From NCBI RefSeq assembly GCF_009857595.1, contig NZ_WWCU01000003.1:248001-312000 (forward strand): a DNA stretch of 64,000 nt, given 5' to 3'. The notes beneath the pieces were generated by a model. That model was not told where the DNA came from and ran no database searches. It saw nothing but the letters and a program-made list of their open reading frames with translations. Both the position numbers and the translations under genes were made by a program. Numbering within the stretch: position 1 is the first letter of the stretch; each line of letters opens with the position of its first letter. Of this stretch, positions 35,999 to 45,800 are shown piece by piece. Origin of the DNA: Pseudoduganella aquatica. Its GTDB lineage: Bacteria; Pseudomonadota; Gammaproteobacteria; Burkholderiales; Burkholderiaceae_D.

Positions 35999-35999
35999 T

Positions 36000-36092
36000 G
36001 GCGGGTTACGCCGCTGCGCGGCTAACCCGCCCTACGCACATGTCCACGCACAGGCCCCGTAGGGCGGGTTAGCGCGCAGCGCGTAACCCGCC
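36000..36092. repeat. REP/BIME-like element, copy A
   Basis: Two palindromic units in inverted orientation (36000-36036 and 36058-36092), each of the form GTAGGGCGGGTTA..GC-rich..TAACCCGCC, with a 21-base spacer. It starts one base after the reductase stop. Copies B, C and D lie at 38925, 52624 and 57829. Confidence 0.85.
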
Positions 36093-36102
36093 AAAGCCCG
36101 CC

Positions 36103-36126
36103 ACCGGCATCCGTCCGGTTTTTTTT
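36103..36126 (+). terminator. Rho-independent terminator of the catabolic operon
   Basis: ACCGG (36103-36107) and CCGGT (36115-36119) close a seven-base loop and are followed by an eight-T tract. Together with copy A of the repeat it ends the operon before the porin. Confidence 0.75.
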
Positions 36127-36151
36127 GCGCCCAATTCAAGTTTGAAACGAC

Positions 36152-36169
36152 GTTTTATCCATGAAACGC
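36152..36169. promoter_or_regulatory. candidate IclR operator upstream of the porin
   Basis: GTTTTATCCATGAAACGC differs at two of 18 positions from the site at 22057-22074. It is preceded by another TTTGAAACG half-site at 36141. It lies 34 bases before the porin start. Confidence 0.5.
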
Positions 36170-36203
36170 GGCTCATGCCGCCCATAACAAAAGGGGAGTT
36201 CCG

Positions 36204-37277
36204 ATGAAGAAGCACATCTACGCAGCAGCAGCAACCGTCGCCGCCATCACCGGCGGCGCGGCCCAGGCGCAAAGCAATGTCACCGTCTACGGCAGCCTGG
36301 ATGCAGGCGTGGCCTACGTGAGCAACCTGAATGGCCAGTCCACCGTGCGCGTGGACCAGGGCACCATGCAGCCGGACCGCTTCGGCTTCCGCGGCGTGGA
36401 AGACCTGGGCGGCGGCCTGAAAGCCGTGTTCCAGCTGGAAGGCGGCTTCGCCACCGACACCGGCGCCAGCATCAACGCCAGCAAGATCTTCAACCGCACT
36501 TCCATGGTCGGCCTGTCCGGCAATTTCGGCAGCGTCACCCTGGGCAATATGCCGGACATCGTGTTCGACTACGCGGGCAAATTGAGCAACGGCTTCCAGC
36601 TGACGAACTTCTACCTTTTCCACCCCGGTAACCTGGACACGCTGGCCAACACCTACCAGTTCACCAACGCCGTGCGCTACACCTCGCCGTCGATGAACGG
36701 CCTGACCGTGAGCGCCATGGTGGGCATGGGCGAACAGCCGGGCGACAGCAGCAAAGGCCGCAACACCAGCGCCGGCGCCAGCTACGTGAACGGCCCGCTG
36801 CGCCTGGCGCTGGCCTACAGCAAGCAGAACGACCGCGCCGCAGGCTACGCCGGCACCTTCCTCGGCACGCTGGGCCTGGGCAATGCGGGAACGGTGTTCA
36901 ACAGCCTGACCACCTGGGCGGCCGGCGGCGGCTACAAGGTTGGCGACTGGCGCCTGAACGCGCTGTACACGCAGAACACGGTGGACCTGCCGGCGTCCAG
37001 CTTCAAGCAGAAGAACGCGGACCTGGGCGCGGCCTGGAACTACAACCCGCTCAACACGCTGAACCTCGGCTTCACCAACTCCAAGCTGGGCGGCGCCAAG
37101 TACAACCAGTTCAGCATCGGCAACGCCTACGCGCTGTCCAAGCGCAGCGAGTTCTATGTGCAGGCGGCGTACCAGAAGGCCAGCGGCACGGCGCGCTTCG
37201 CGCTGCAGAACAACACCGGCGCGGCTGACGGCAAGAACCAGCTGGTGACCACGGTGGGCGTGCACCACTCGTTCTGA
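36204..37277 (+). CDS. outer-membrane general porin (OmpC/Omp38-like)
   Basis: A 357-residue trimeric porin of the betaproteobacterial type: signal peptide to about residue 24 (GGAAQA-QS), [16 protein letters not shown] as the first strand, [42 protein letters not shown], and a final strand ending in Phe (VGVHHSF) as the assembly signal. It forms a passive channel for small solutes. GGGGAG precedes the ATG. Placement after the catabolic operon, with a shared operator-like dyad, suggests that it admits the operon's substrate. Confidence 0.92.
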   Translation: MKKHIYAAAATVAAITGGAAQAQSNVTVYGSLDAGVAYVSNLNGQSTVRVDQGTMQPDRFGFRGVEDLGGGLKAVFQLEGGFATDTGASINASKIFNRTSMVGLSGNFGSVTLGNMPDIVFDYAGKLSNGFQLTNFYLFHPGNLDTLANTYQFTNAVRYTSPSMNGLTVSAMVGMGEQPGDSSKGRNTSAGASYVNGPLRLALAYSKQNDRAAGYAGTFLGTLGLGNAGTVFNSLTTWAAGGGYKVGDWRLNALYTQNTVDLPASSFKQKNADLGAAWNYNPLNTLNLGFTNSKLGGAKYNQFSIGNAYALSKRSEFYVQAAYQKASGTARFALQNNTGAADGKNQLVTTVGVHHSF

Positions 37278-37293
37278 TCCCGTTCGCAGCAAC

Positions 37294-37333
37294 ACGCCGC
37301 GCCGTCCGGGCTTAGCCAGGGACCGCGCGGCGT
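37294..37333 (+). terminator. GC hairpin between porin and chemoreceptor
   Basis: ACGCCGCG (37294-37301) pairs with CGCGGCGT (37326-37333). No T-run follows, so it could be a weak terminator or an mRNA-stabilising hairpin just before the chemoreceptor's ribosome binding site. Confidence 0.4.
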
Positions 37334-37350
37334 TCTCCATGGAGTTACAC

Positions 37351-38976
37351 ATGTTTGCAAATCTCAAAATCGGCACCCGGCTGGCGGCTGGCTTTGGCGC
37401 CATCATCGTGCTGCTGGGCGGCATAGTCCTGATGGCGGTGCAAAGCCTGGCCAGCCTGCACCAGGCCACCAGCGAGATCGTCGACGACCGCTATCCGCAA
37501 GTGGTGCTGACCACCAGCGTGCTGATGCAGGTGAACGAAAACGCCATCTCCATGCGCAATATGCTGCTGGCCGATAATCCGGACATGCTGAAAGCGGAAA
37601 CCGCCTCCATCGCGGCGGGCGAGAAAGCCATTGCCGATGGGCTCAACAAGCTGGAAGGCATGCTGTCCAGCGACGCGGGCCGCAAGGCCTACGCGGACAT
37701 GCAGGCGCTGCGCGCCAAGTACCAGGCGGGCCAGGCCGAGTTCATGAAACTGGCGGGCAGCGGCGGCACCATAGACGCGTCCACGCTGCTCATGACCACG
37801 CTGCGCGAAGACCAGCTGGCCTACACCGCGCGCATGAAGGGCTTCCTGGCCGGCGGCGGCAAGCTGATGGAAAAAAGCGGGCGCGAAGCGGCGGAACTGT
37901 ACCAGCGCAAGCGCCTGCACATCCTGCTGCTGGCCGGCGCGGCGTGTGCGCTGGCGGTGGGCTTCGGGCTGTGGATCACGCGCTCCATCACCGGCCCGCT
38001 GCACGAAGCGGTGCGGGTGGCGCGCACCGTGGCCAGCGGAGACCTGAGCAGCGATATCGAAGTGCGCTCGCAGGACGAAGTGGGCCAGCTGCTGCAGGCG
38101 CTCAAGGAGATGAACGGCAGCTTGCGCAACATCGTCAGCGAAGTGCGCAGCGGGACCGACGCCATCGCCGGCGCGGCCAGCGAGATCGCACAGGGCAACC
38201 TGGACCTGTCCGGCCGCACCGAGCAGCAGGCCAGCGCGCTGGAGGAAACCGCGTCCGCCATGGAGGAGCTGTCCGCCACGGTGAGCCAGAACGCGGAGCA
38301 TGCGCGGCAGGCGCGCGAGCGCGCGCACGGCGCATCCGGCATCGCGACGGGCAGCAGCTCGGTGGTGGAGCAGGTGGTGGCGACGATGGACGCCATCAGC
38401 GCGTCCTCGCGCCAGATTGGCGATATCATCGGGGTCATCGACGGCATCGCGTTCCAGACCAATATCCTGGCGCTCAACGCCGCCGTGGAAGCGGCGCGCG
38501 CGGGCGAACAGGGACGCGGCTTCGCGGTGGTGGCGTCCGAAGTGCGCACGCTGGCGCAGCGTTCGGCGGCGGCGGCGAAGGACATCAAGCACCTGATCGA
38601 CGCCTCCACCGCCAGCGTGACCACCGGCGGCAAACTGGCGCAGCAGGCCGGCGCGACGATGCATAATGTGGTCAGCAGCGTGGCGCAGGTGGCCGATTCG
38701 ATCAGCGAGATTGCATCGGCCAGCGCCGAGCAAAGCAGCGGCCTGGCGCAGGTGAACCAGGCGGTGGTGCAGATGGATGAAACCACGCAGCAGAACGCGG
38801 CGCTGGTGGAGCAGGCAGCGGCGGCGGCGCAGGCGCTGCAGGACCGGGCAGCCGAACTGGCGCGGCTGGTGAGCGTATTCCGGCTGAACGCGGGCGACGG
38901 GGTGCATGGGCTGGTGCCGCGTGCGGCGGGTTACGCCGCTGCGCGGCTAACCCGCCCTACGGTGGCCCTGCTGTAA
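37351..38976 (+). CDS. methyl-accepting chemotaxis protein with repeat-derived tail
   Basis: A 541-residue chemoreceptor: helix 1 (about 14-31), periplasmic four-helix-bundle-type ligand domain (32-188), helix 2 (190-210, [18 protein letters not shown]), HAMP (211-263) and the signalling coiled coil (270-520) with the invariant tip [21 protein letters not shown]. The ATG at 37351 has GGAG six bases upstream. The last 17 residues (from about 525) are encoded by REP-like copy B, which also supplies the stop; no C-terminal CheR-docking pentapeptide is seen. It follows the porin by 73 bases, suggesting taxis towards the catabolic substrate (inference). Confidence 0.92.
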   Translation: MFANLKIGTRLAAGFGAIIVLLGGIVLMAVQSLASLHQATSEIVDDRYPQVVLTTSVLMQVNENAISMRNMLLADNPDMLKAETASIAAGEKAIADGLNKLEGMLSSDAGRKAYADMQALRAKYQAGQAEFMKLAGSGGTIDASTLLMTTLREDQLAYTARMKGFLAGGGKLMEKSGREAAELYQRKRLHILLLAGAACALAVGFGLWITRSITGPLHEAVRVARTVASGDLSSDIEVRSQDEVGQLLQALKEMNGSLRNIVSEVRSGTDAIAGAASEIAQGNLDLSGRTEQQASALEETASAMEELSATVSQNAEHARQARERAHGASGIATGSSSVVEQVVATMDAISASSRQIGDIIGVIDGIAFQTNILALNAAVEAARAGEQGRGFAVVASEVRTLAQRSAAAAKDIKHLIDASTASVTTGGKLAQQAGATMHNVVSSVAQVADSISEIASASAEQSSGLAQVNQAVVQMDETTQQNAALVEQAAAAAQALQDRAAELARLVSVFRLNAGDGVHGLVPRAAGYAAARLTRPTVALL

Positions 38977-39011
38977 CGTAGGGCGGGTTAGTGCGCAGCA
39001 CGTAACCCGCC
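38925..39011. repeat. REP/BIME-like element, copy B
   Basis: Two inverted units separated by about 17 bases. The left unit is read as the C-terminal codons of the chemoreceptor (stop TAA 38974-38976 lies between the arms), and the right unit ends 13 bases before the FRG gene. Confidence 0.85.
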
Positions 39012-39024
39012 AAAGGAGAAGCGT

Positions 39025-39804
39025 ATGGAACAGATCAGCGTCAGCAACTGGAACGAGTTCATGGCCCTCAGCGCGGAGCTGGACGGCTGGGCGTTCCGTG
39101 GCCAGCAGGACGTGCGCTGGCCGCTGATGACGTCATTGTCGCGCTACCTGAGCGCCTACATCCCCGACCGCGCCAGCTGGCGCGCACGGGAGGAACGCGC
39201 CATCCGCATCTTCCGCCGCAAGGCGCACAACTACCTCACCGATCCGTCCGTGCTGGACAACGCGCTGCGCTGCCTGGCGCTGATGCAGCACCACGGCGCG
39301 CCCACCCGTTTGCTGGACTTCACCAAGTCGCCCTTCGTGGCGGCCTTCTTCGCGCTGGAACGCGCCACCGGCGACGCCGCCGTGTACGCGCTGAACACGC
39401 CGCGCCTGTGGACCGCCGCGCCGCACACCGATCCCGGCATGGACCGCGACCATATCGACCCGCGCGAGAGCGGCAACTTCACGCGCTTCTATCTGCCCAA
39501 CAGCCACGCCATCATCTGGATCGGCGAGCCGACCGAGATGGACCGGCGCCTGGTGGCGCAGTCCGGCACGCTGGTGGTGCCGGGCATGCTGGACAAGCCG
39601 CTGGACGAGATCCTGCCCGCCTACGGCGACAGCGGCGCCCTGCTCAAGCAGATCGTGCTGCCGCAGTCCATGCGCGACGAGGCCATGAAAGCCCTGTACC
39701 GCATGAACATCACCAACGCCACGCTGTTCCCGGACCTGGACGGCCTGGCGCGCTCCATCGGCATGGAACTGGAGATGGTGTGGCCGGTGGCAGCAGGCAG
39801 CTGA
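39025..39804 (+). CDS. FRG domain-containing protein
   Basis: A 259-residue protein made almost entirely of an FRG domain: the name-giving WAFRGQ at residues 22-27, the LMTSLSRY block, the core MQHHGAPTRLLDFTKSPFVAAFFAL (about 90-114), and the later SGTLVVPG segment. FRG proteins are of unknown biochemistry and turn up both as orphans and in defence or toxin loci. AAAGGAG precedes the ATG, just after REP-like copy B. It converges on the DUF1993 gene with one base between stops. No partner gene is evident. Confidence 0.85.
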   Translation: MEQISVSNWNEFMALSAELDGWAFRGQQDVRWPLMTSLSRYLSAYIPDRASWRAREERAIRIFRRKAHNYLTDPSVLDNALRCLALMQHHGAPTRLLDFTKSPFVAAFFALERATGDAAVYALNTPRLWTAAPHTDPGMDRDHIDPRESGNFTRFYLPNSHAIIWIGEPTEMDRRLVAQSGTLVVPGMLDKPLDEILPAYGDSGALLKQIVLPQSMRDEAMKALYRMNITNATLFPDLDGLARSIGMELEMVWPVAAGS

Positions 39805-39805
39805 A

Positions 39806-40312
39806 TCAGAAAGGCCCGAGGTAATCCAGCTTGCCGATCTTCACGCCCTGCGCGCGCAGAATGCCGTGGGCGGTGGTGATGTGGAAGTAGAAGTTCGGCA
39901 GCGCGAAGGTGAGCAGATAGCCCTGGCCGGTGAAGGACTGGCTGAAGGCGCCGAAGGTTAGCGTCACGTCCCTCCCGTCCGCGCCGTCGAACTGCGCCTG
40001 CGGCACGCTTTCCAGATACGCGATGGTCTTGGCGATGCGCTCCTGCAGTTGCTGGAAGCTGGCCTCGTTGTCTTCGAACTTGGGCGCATCCACGCCGCAC
40101 AGGCGCGCCACGCACAGCTTGGACGCGTCGCTGGCGCGCTGCACCTGTGCTGACAGCGGCAGCATGTCTTCGGCCAGGCGCGCGCCCAGCAGCATGTCCG
40201 GCACCATGCCACTTGCATCGGCATGCTCCTCGCCCTTCTTCAGCAGCGTGGACAGCACTTTGAGGCCGCGCACAAACACCGGAACCGACACCTGGTACAT
40301 GGATAGGGACAT
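39806..40312 (-). CDS. DUF1993 family protein
   Basis: A 168-residue all-helical cytoplasmic protein matching DUF1993. It begins MSLSMYQVSVPVFVRGLKVLSTLLKKGEEHA, then has LLGARLAEDMLPLSAQVQRASD, and near the end LPNFYFHITTAHGILRAQGVKIGKLDYLG. The NFYFHITTAHGILR helix with two His is the best conserved part and resembles DinB-like metal sites. Function is unknown. It is divergent from the Ser-rich secreted protein at 40398. Confidence 0.88.
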   Translation of the reverse strand: MSLSMYQVSVPVFVRGLKVLSTLLKKGEEHADASGMVPDMLLGARLAEDMLPLSAQVQRASDASKLCVARLCGVDAPKFEDNEASFQQLQERIAKTIAYLESVPQAQFDGADGRDVTLTFGAFSQSFTGQGYLLTFALPNFYFHITTAHGILRAQGVKIGKLDYLGPF

Positions 40313-40397
40313 GGCTTTTCCTTCGATAGTAGTGAGCGGGAAATCATACGTGTATTATCTGGTTTTCGCTCGCAGCAGCGTAATTATAGGACTGACA

Positions 40398-40865
40398 ATG
40401 AAGTTTGCATCGATATTCAAGGCAGCCGCCATGTCGGCAACTGCGGTTGCCGCCGCCACCCTGGCCATGAACGCGCAGGCCGACAGCTTCGCTTCGTCCG
40501 CATCGAGCGCCGGTTCCGCATCCAGCGGCAGCATCTCCACCTCGCTGAACGGTTCGAGCAACAGCTCCAGCGGCGACAAGAAGACCGCCGGCGGCCCTTA
40601 CCACATCATCCAGATGGCGGCAGCACCGGGCAAGGCCAACACCACCCGCCTGACCATGCAGCACGACGCAAACGGACAGCAGCTGGTGCTGGACCTGCCT
40701 GCGGCCATCGCCGCCAAGGAAGGCCTGGAGCTGGGCGGCGTGGTGCTGACGCAGCCGCGTTCCTACGGCTTCGAGTTCGCGCACGCGGACACGCAGAAGG
40801 CCTTCTTCCTGGTGCTGGAAGACGACTGGCACAGCGAGCTGGCGGCGCGCCCCGTCAATCTGTGA
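40398..40865 (+). CDS. secreted Ser-rich protein, uncharacterised
   Basis: A 155-residue protein with a signal peptide (residues 1-28, cut after AQA), then a low-complexity Ser/Gly stretch (29-59, FASSASSAGSASSGS..), then a compact domain of about 95 residues that I do not recognise (YHIIQMAAAPGKANTTRLTMQ.. ending ..DDWHSELAARPVNL). The ATG at 40398 is chosen because it opens the signal peptide. Its TGA overlaps the GTG start of the DUF2145 gene by four bases, so the two exported proteins are made together and may act together. Confidence 0.78.
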   Translation: MKFASIFKAAAMSATAVAAATLAMNAQADSFASSASSAGSASSGSISTSLNGSSNSSSGDKKTAGGPYHIIQMAAAPGKANTTRLTMQHDANGQQLVLDLPAAIAAKEGLELGGVVLTQPRSYGFEFAHADTQKAFFLVLEDDWHSELAARPVNL

Positions 40866-41794
40866 GCTTTTCCCGCCTGGCGGCACGCGCGCGCGGACTG
40901 ACCGCCGCGCTGCCGCTGGCCGCTTCGGTGCTGGCCACGTTGGCGCCGGCCTCCGGCGCGCAGGCCGCCACCTTCTGCGACCGCGCCAACGCCCTCACCG
41001 CCGCAGAGCAGGACCGCCTGCTGCGCTTTGCCGCCGTGGTGCGCGAGGAACTGGGCCAGCCCGGCGGCAGCGCCGCGCTGGTGAGCCGTTCAGGACTTGA
41101 CCTGTCCCGCTTCGACATCCGCTACTCCCACGCCTCGATAGGCTGGCGCGGCGACAGCGGCGCCTGGACCACGCGCCAGCTCTACTACTCCTGCGACGAA
41201 AGCCGTCCGCGCATCTTCGACCAGGGCGTGGCGGGCTTCGTCATGGGCACGGACGATCCCAAGCTTGGCTACATCTCCGTGGTGCGCCTGCCTGCGGAAG
41301 CGGCCAACGCGGCGCGCCTGGCGTCGCTGGACGGGCAGATAGCGCTTGGCCTGCTGGCAGGCACCTACAGCGCGAATGCCTACGCCTTCGGCCTGCAATA
41401 CCAGAACTGCAATCAATGGGTGGCCGAACTGCTGGCGGCCGCGTGGGGCAACCTCGCCACAGGCGACGACGTGCGCATGCGCGCGCAGGCGTGGCTGCGC
41501 GAGTCGGGCTATGCGCCGCAGGGCGTGGATGTGAACTCGCCCTTCCTCATGCTGGCCTCGTACTTCGTGCCGCATGTGCACCTGGACGACCATCCGCCGC
41601 AAGACCGCTATGAAATGAAATTGAAGGTGAGCCTGCCGTCCACGCTGGAGGCCTTTGTGCAGCAGCGCTACCCTGCCAGCGAACGCACGGAGATCTGCCA
41701 CAATACGCGGCAGGTGGTGGTGCACAAGGGATGGACGCCGGCCGCCGCAGGATGCGAAGCCGGACCGGGCGACCGCGTGATTATGTTGAACTGA
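40862..41794 (+). CDS. DUF2145 family exported protein
   Basis: A 310-residue exported protein of the DUF2145 family, with a signal peptide to about residue 35 (SGAQA-A). The conserved middle includes RYSHASIGWR, WTTRQLYYSCDESRPRIFDQGVAGFVMG and YSANAYAFGLQYQNCNQWVAELLAAAWG. The Cys-containing QNCNQW and preceding His motif recall NlpC/P60- or permuted papain-like folds, but activity is not established. GTG start at 40862 overlaps the preceding TGA. Confidence 0.85.
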   Translation: MSFSRLAARARGLTAALPLAASVLATLAPASGAQAATFCDRANALTAAEQDRLLRFAAVVREELGQPGGSAALVSRSGLDLSRFDIRYSHASIGWRGDSGAWTTRQLYYSCDESRPRIFDQGVAGFVMGTDDPKLGYISVVRLPAEAANAARLASLDGQIALGLLAGTYSANAYAFGLQYQNCNQWVAELLAAAWGNLATGDDVRMRAQAWLRESGYAPQGVDVNSPFLMLASYFVPHVHLDDHPPQDRYEMKLKVSLPSTLEAFVQQRYPASERTEICHNTRQVVVHKGWTPAAAGCEAGPGDRVIMLN

Positions 41795-41810
41795 GCTGGA
41801 CTAAACCGCG

Positions 41811-42797
41811 TTAAGAGAGCCGCACCACCATCAGGCCTGCGCGCAGGCCGATGCGGACATCGGGATTGGGGAAGACCACCATCTCTTCCGGGTGCTGCAC
41901 GGTGTAGACCGTGTCGCCGTCGCGCGCGATTTCGTCGCCCTGCTTGAGCGGCGTGAAATTCCAGGTGTCCTTGCCAAACGCCATTTGGAACTGGTCGCTC
42001 AGCTTGATAATCTGGCGCGCGGTGGCGTACACATGGGGCGCCTGTTTCGCATCCTTCGGCTCCGCGCCGCGCAGCAGATCGTCCAGCGCCTGCGAGGCCT
42101 CTGCAAACTGCTCCAGGTTGTTCTCACCCAGCGTGCCGATGCGGCCCAGTTCTATGGTGGTTCCGGCCGCCGCGTGGTGCTCGGCCGAGTAGTAGCTATA
42201 GGTTCCCACCGATGCGGGATTCATGATGACGGCGCCTATCGCCGCCTGCCCCAGCCAGCCGATCAGCTTTTGCCGCGCACCGTCCTCGATGATTTCGGGG
42301 ACGATGGCGAAGGTTGGATAGACCGACGGGCGGATGGCGGTGTGCAGGTCCAGGTGCCAGCGCACCGGGCCTGCATGCTTGAAGAAGGCGCTGGTGGCGG
42401 CCACCATCACGTCGGCGCGCGCAGCTTCGGCCGTACCTTCCAGCGTGCCCCGCTCGGCGCGGAACATGCGGTTCAGGTCCGCGTCGATAAAGCGCTTGCC
42501 GGCGCGGATGGCGCCGATGTTGCCGACGCAGAGCATCAGGTCCACCGCCAGCGCGGAAGGCTGACGTGACAAGGCGTCCAACAAATACGCCACCACTTCG
42601 ATCGGGCCGGTCTCGTCGCCATGCACGCCGACGGAAACCAGCACCGCCGGCCGGGCGGCGCCAGCTTCCGGACGCGTTACCGTGAGGATGCCGTCGGCCG
42701 GCTGCGCCACCGCAAAACCGGCCGCCGCGAAGCGGGCCGCGACGGCGCTGAAGTCCGCCTCGGCCAGCGCCCGCACTGCTTCAGGCAACATCGCCAT
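41811..42797 (-). CDS. astE: succinylglutamate desuccinylase
   Basis: A 328-residue zinc enzyme (M14-related AstE family) that splits N-succinylglutamate into succinate and glutamate, the fifth and last step of the arginine succinyltransferase pathway. Zinc ligands are in VGVHGDETGPIE (His/Glu) and WHLDLHTAIRPS (His), with catalytic Glu expected in the TTIELGRIGTLGEN block. It is the last gene of the ast operon. Its ATG stands four bases after the stop of the NAD-glutamate dehydrogenase gene, so translation of the two is coupled and the glutamate it releases can be consumed directly. Confidence 0.93.
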   Translation of the reverse strand: MAMLPEAVRALAEADFSAVAARFAAAGFAVAQPADGILTVTRPEAGAARPAVLVSVGVHGDETGPIEVVAYLLDALSRQPSALAVDLMLCVGNIGAIRAGKRFIDADLNRMFRAERGTLEGTAEAARADVMVAATSAFFKHAGPVRWHLDLHTAIRPSVYPTFAIVPEIIEDGARQKLIGWLGQAAIGAVIMNPASVGTYSYYSAEHHAAAGTTIELGRIGTLGENNLEQFAEASQALDDLLRGAEPKDAKQAPHVYATARQIIKLSDQFQMAFGKDTWNFTPLKQGDEIARDGDTVYTVQHPEEMVVFPNPDVRIGLRAGLMVVRLS

Positions 42798-42801
42798 GCG
42801 C

Positions 42802-45800
42802 TTACGCCGCCAGCGGAACGGCGTTCGCCGCTTCGGACAGCGCCCACACGTCCAGCATCGCCTGCTCCAGGTCCGCCGAGGTGGCGTAGCCGGACAGGCC
42901 CAGCGTGTTGGTCACGACTTCTACGGCTTCGGTGGCGTCGTGGCCGTTGGTGGCGCGGGCCAGCACTTGCGTCAGCAGGCGCTGCTGGGTACGGCGCAGG
43001 GCGTGCTGGGCGTAGCTGCGCAGCTGCTCTTGCGAGCGGGTTTGCGCAGGCAGCTTCAGGCCGCGTTCCAGCGTATCGATGCCGGCCTGGCTGCGCAGGG
43101 CCATGCCCACTTGCAGGAAGGCCGGCAGGTCCATGCCGCCCGGACGCTTGACCGACAGCGCCGCGAACACGAAGGCCGCCACGGCTTCCACCGCGTCCAC
43201 CGCTTTCCACGCGTGGACAAACGCTGGGCGCAGGCCCGGCGTGGTGTCGGCTTCGGACTGGCCATCGGCCGGCACCAGTTTCTTCAGCATGTCCGGCTGG
43301 GCGAACAAGCGGGTCAGCTCGTCCACGCCGCCGGCTGCGCGCAGCTGCTCGCCTGGCACCGACAGCACGCCCTGGATCACGGCGCGCTGCAGGCTGCGGG
43401 TGCGGCCGTCAACCTTGATCGACACCGCGCGCGGCACGCTCAGCGCATCCGCATCCAGCGCCTCGAACACCGGCGCCAGGTTCAGCGCGGACCATGCCTG
43501 GCCCCAGGCCAGGATCACGTCCGCCTCGCCGGCGCTGTGTTCAGCGGCCAGTTCGCGCAGCATCAGCGGACCGCAGCGGTTCACCGATTCGTTGGCCAGC
43601 ACGGTGGCCAGGATGGCGTTGGCCAGCGGGTGCGCCAGCGCAGGACGGGTGGCCACCAGCAGGTCCGGGAAGTAAGGCTTCAGCACCGCCTCGGCCCAGC
43701 TCTCCTCCGTCAGCGGCAGCGCGGACAGCATGCGCTTGTAGCGGTTCTTCACGTTGGCGATCACCACCGCCAGTTCCGGCGTGGTCAGGCCACGGCCATC
43801 GAGCTTGCGGCGCGCCAGTTCGGCCACGCTGGGCAGCTGCTCCAGTTCGCGCGACAGCGCGCCCTCTTCTTCCAGGCTGGCGATCAGCGCGGCATAGCCG
43901 TCCTGCACCGCAGCTTCGGACTGGGCCTGCTGCTCGCGCACCAGCAAGTGGGTTTGCAGCGTGTTGTCGCGCAGGACCAGGCGTTCGATGTCGCCGGTCA
44001 TTTCGTTCAGGATGCGGTTGCGGTCCGTTTCGGACAACTGGCCGGCATTCATTTCCACGTCCAGCCACATCTTCGCGTTCACTTCGTGGTCCGAGCAGTC
44101 CACGCCTGCCGAGTTGTCGATCGCATCGGTGAAGATGCGGCCGCCGGACAGCGCGAACTCGATACGGCCGGCCTGGGTCGCGCCCAGGTTGCCGCCTTCG
44201 GCCACGATCTTGCAGCGCAGCTCGTTGCCGTTGACGCGGATGTTGTCGTTGGCGCGGTCCTTCACTTGCGCATGCGACTCGGTGGACGACTTGATGTAGG
44301 TGCCGATGCCGCCGTTGTAGAACAGGTCCACCGGCGCCAGCAGGATGCGGTGCATCAGCTCTTCAGGCGACAGCGCGGTCTCTTCGATGTCCAGCGCGGC
44401 GCGGATCTGCGGCGACAGTTCGATGGAACGGGCGCTGCGCGGGAACACGCCGCCGCCCTGCGAGATCAGTTCCTTGTTGTAGTCTTCCCACGAGGAGCGC
44501 GGCAGCGCGAACATGCGCTGGCGTTCGGCGAAGGAAACGGCGGTGTCCGGATTCGGGTCCAGGAAGATGTGGCGGTGGTCGAACGCGGCCAGCAGCTTGA
44601 TCTGGTTCGACAGCAGCACGCCGTTGCCGAACACGTCGCCCGACATGTCGCCCACGCCCACCAGGGTGAACGGCGTGGTCTCCATGTTGTGGTCCATTTC
44701 GTAGAAGTGGCGCTTGACCGCTTCGAACGCACCCTTGGCGGTAATGCCCATCTTCTTGTGGTCGTAGCCGTTCGAGCCGCCCGAGGCGAAGGCGTCGCCC
44801 AGCCAGAAGCCGCGCTGCACGGCGATGCCGTTGGCGATGTCGGAGAAGGTCGCGGTGCCCTTGTCGGCGGCCACCACCAGGTAAGGATCGTTGCCGTCGT
44901 AGCAGATGGTGTCGGCAGGCGACACGATCTTGCCCAGCACGCGGTTGTCGGTCACTTCCAGCAGGCTGGAAATGAACAGGCGGTACACTGCTTCGCCTTC
45001 AGCGGCAATGGTTTCGCGCACGGCGTCCTTCGGCATCATCTTGCAGACGAAGCCGCCCTTGGCGCCGGCCGGCACGATGACGGCGTTCTTCACCATCTGC
45101 GCTTTCACCAGGCCCAGCACCTCGGTGCGGTAGTCTTCCATGCGGTCAGACCAGCGCAGGCCGCCGCGCGCCACAGGGCCGCCGCGCAGATGCACGCCTT
45201 CGAAGCGGCGCGAGAACACGAAGATCTCGCGGAACGGACGCGGCTCCGGCACCAGCGCCAGGTTGCTGGTGTCGAACTTGAAGATGATCTTGTCGCCCTG
45301 CTGCTTGTTCTGGTAGTAGTTGGTGCGCAGCGTGGCGGCCACCAGGTCCACCATGGCGGCCATGATTTCCTCGGTGTCCGCGTGGTTCACGGACGGCAGG
45401 CGCGACTTGATGGCGGCCAGCTTGTCCAGCACCGCCGCGCGCTCGCTTTCCGGCAGCGCGGGATTGAAGCGCTGCTCGAAGGCGTCCACCAGCTCCTTCA
45501 CCAGCAAGGGCTGCTTGCGCAGCGTTTCGGCCACATAGCGCACGGAGAAGCGGCTGCCCGCCTGGCGCCAGTAGCTCGCGTAGGCGCGCACCAGCTGCAC
45601 CTGGCGGGTGCTCAAGCCGCCTTCGATGACCAGGCCGTTCAGGCGGCCGTCTTCGGCTTCATTGTTGAACAGCGAAGTGACAAGGTCCTGCACCACTTCG
45701 GCCACGCCGGGCTGCGCCAGCTTGGCGGCGCTGTCCGCGTCCACCAGCAGGCTGGTGACGAAGTGGCGCTTGCCGTCGGCGGCGTGGATGGCGTAGGTCT

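Noticed and set aside
36000..39011. Copies A and B of the palindromic element as ends of a mobile element carrying the porin and chemoreceptor
   Set aside because: The same element occurs at two other places without that cargo, each copy is itself a complete inverted pair, and no transposase or target duplication is visible.
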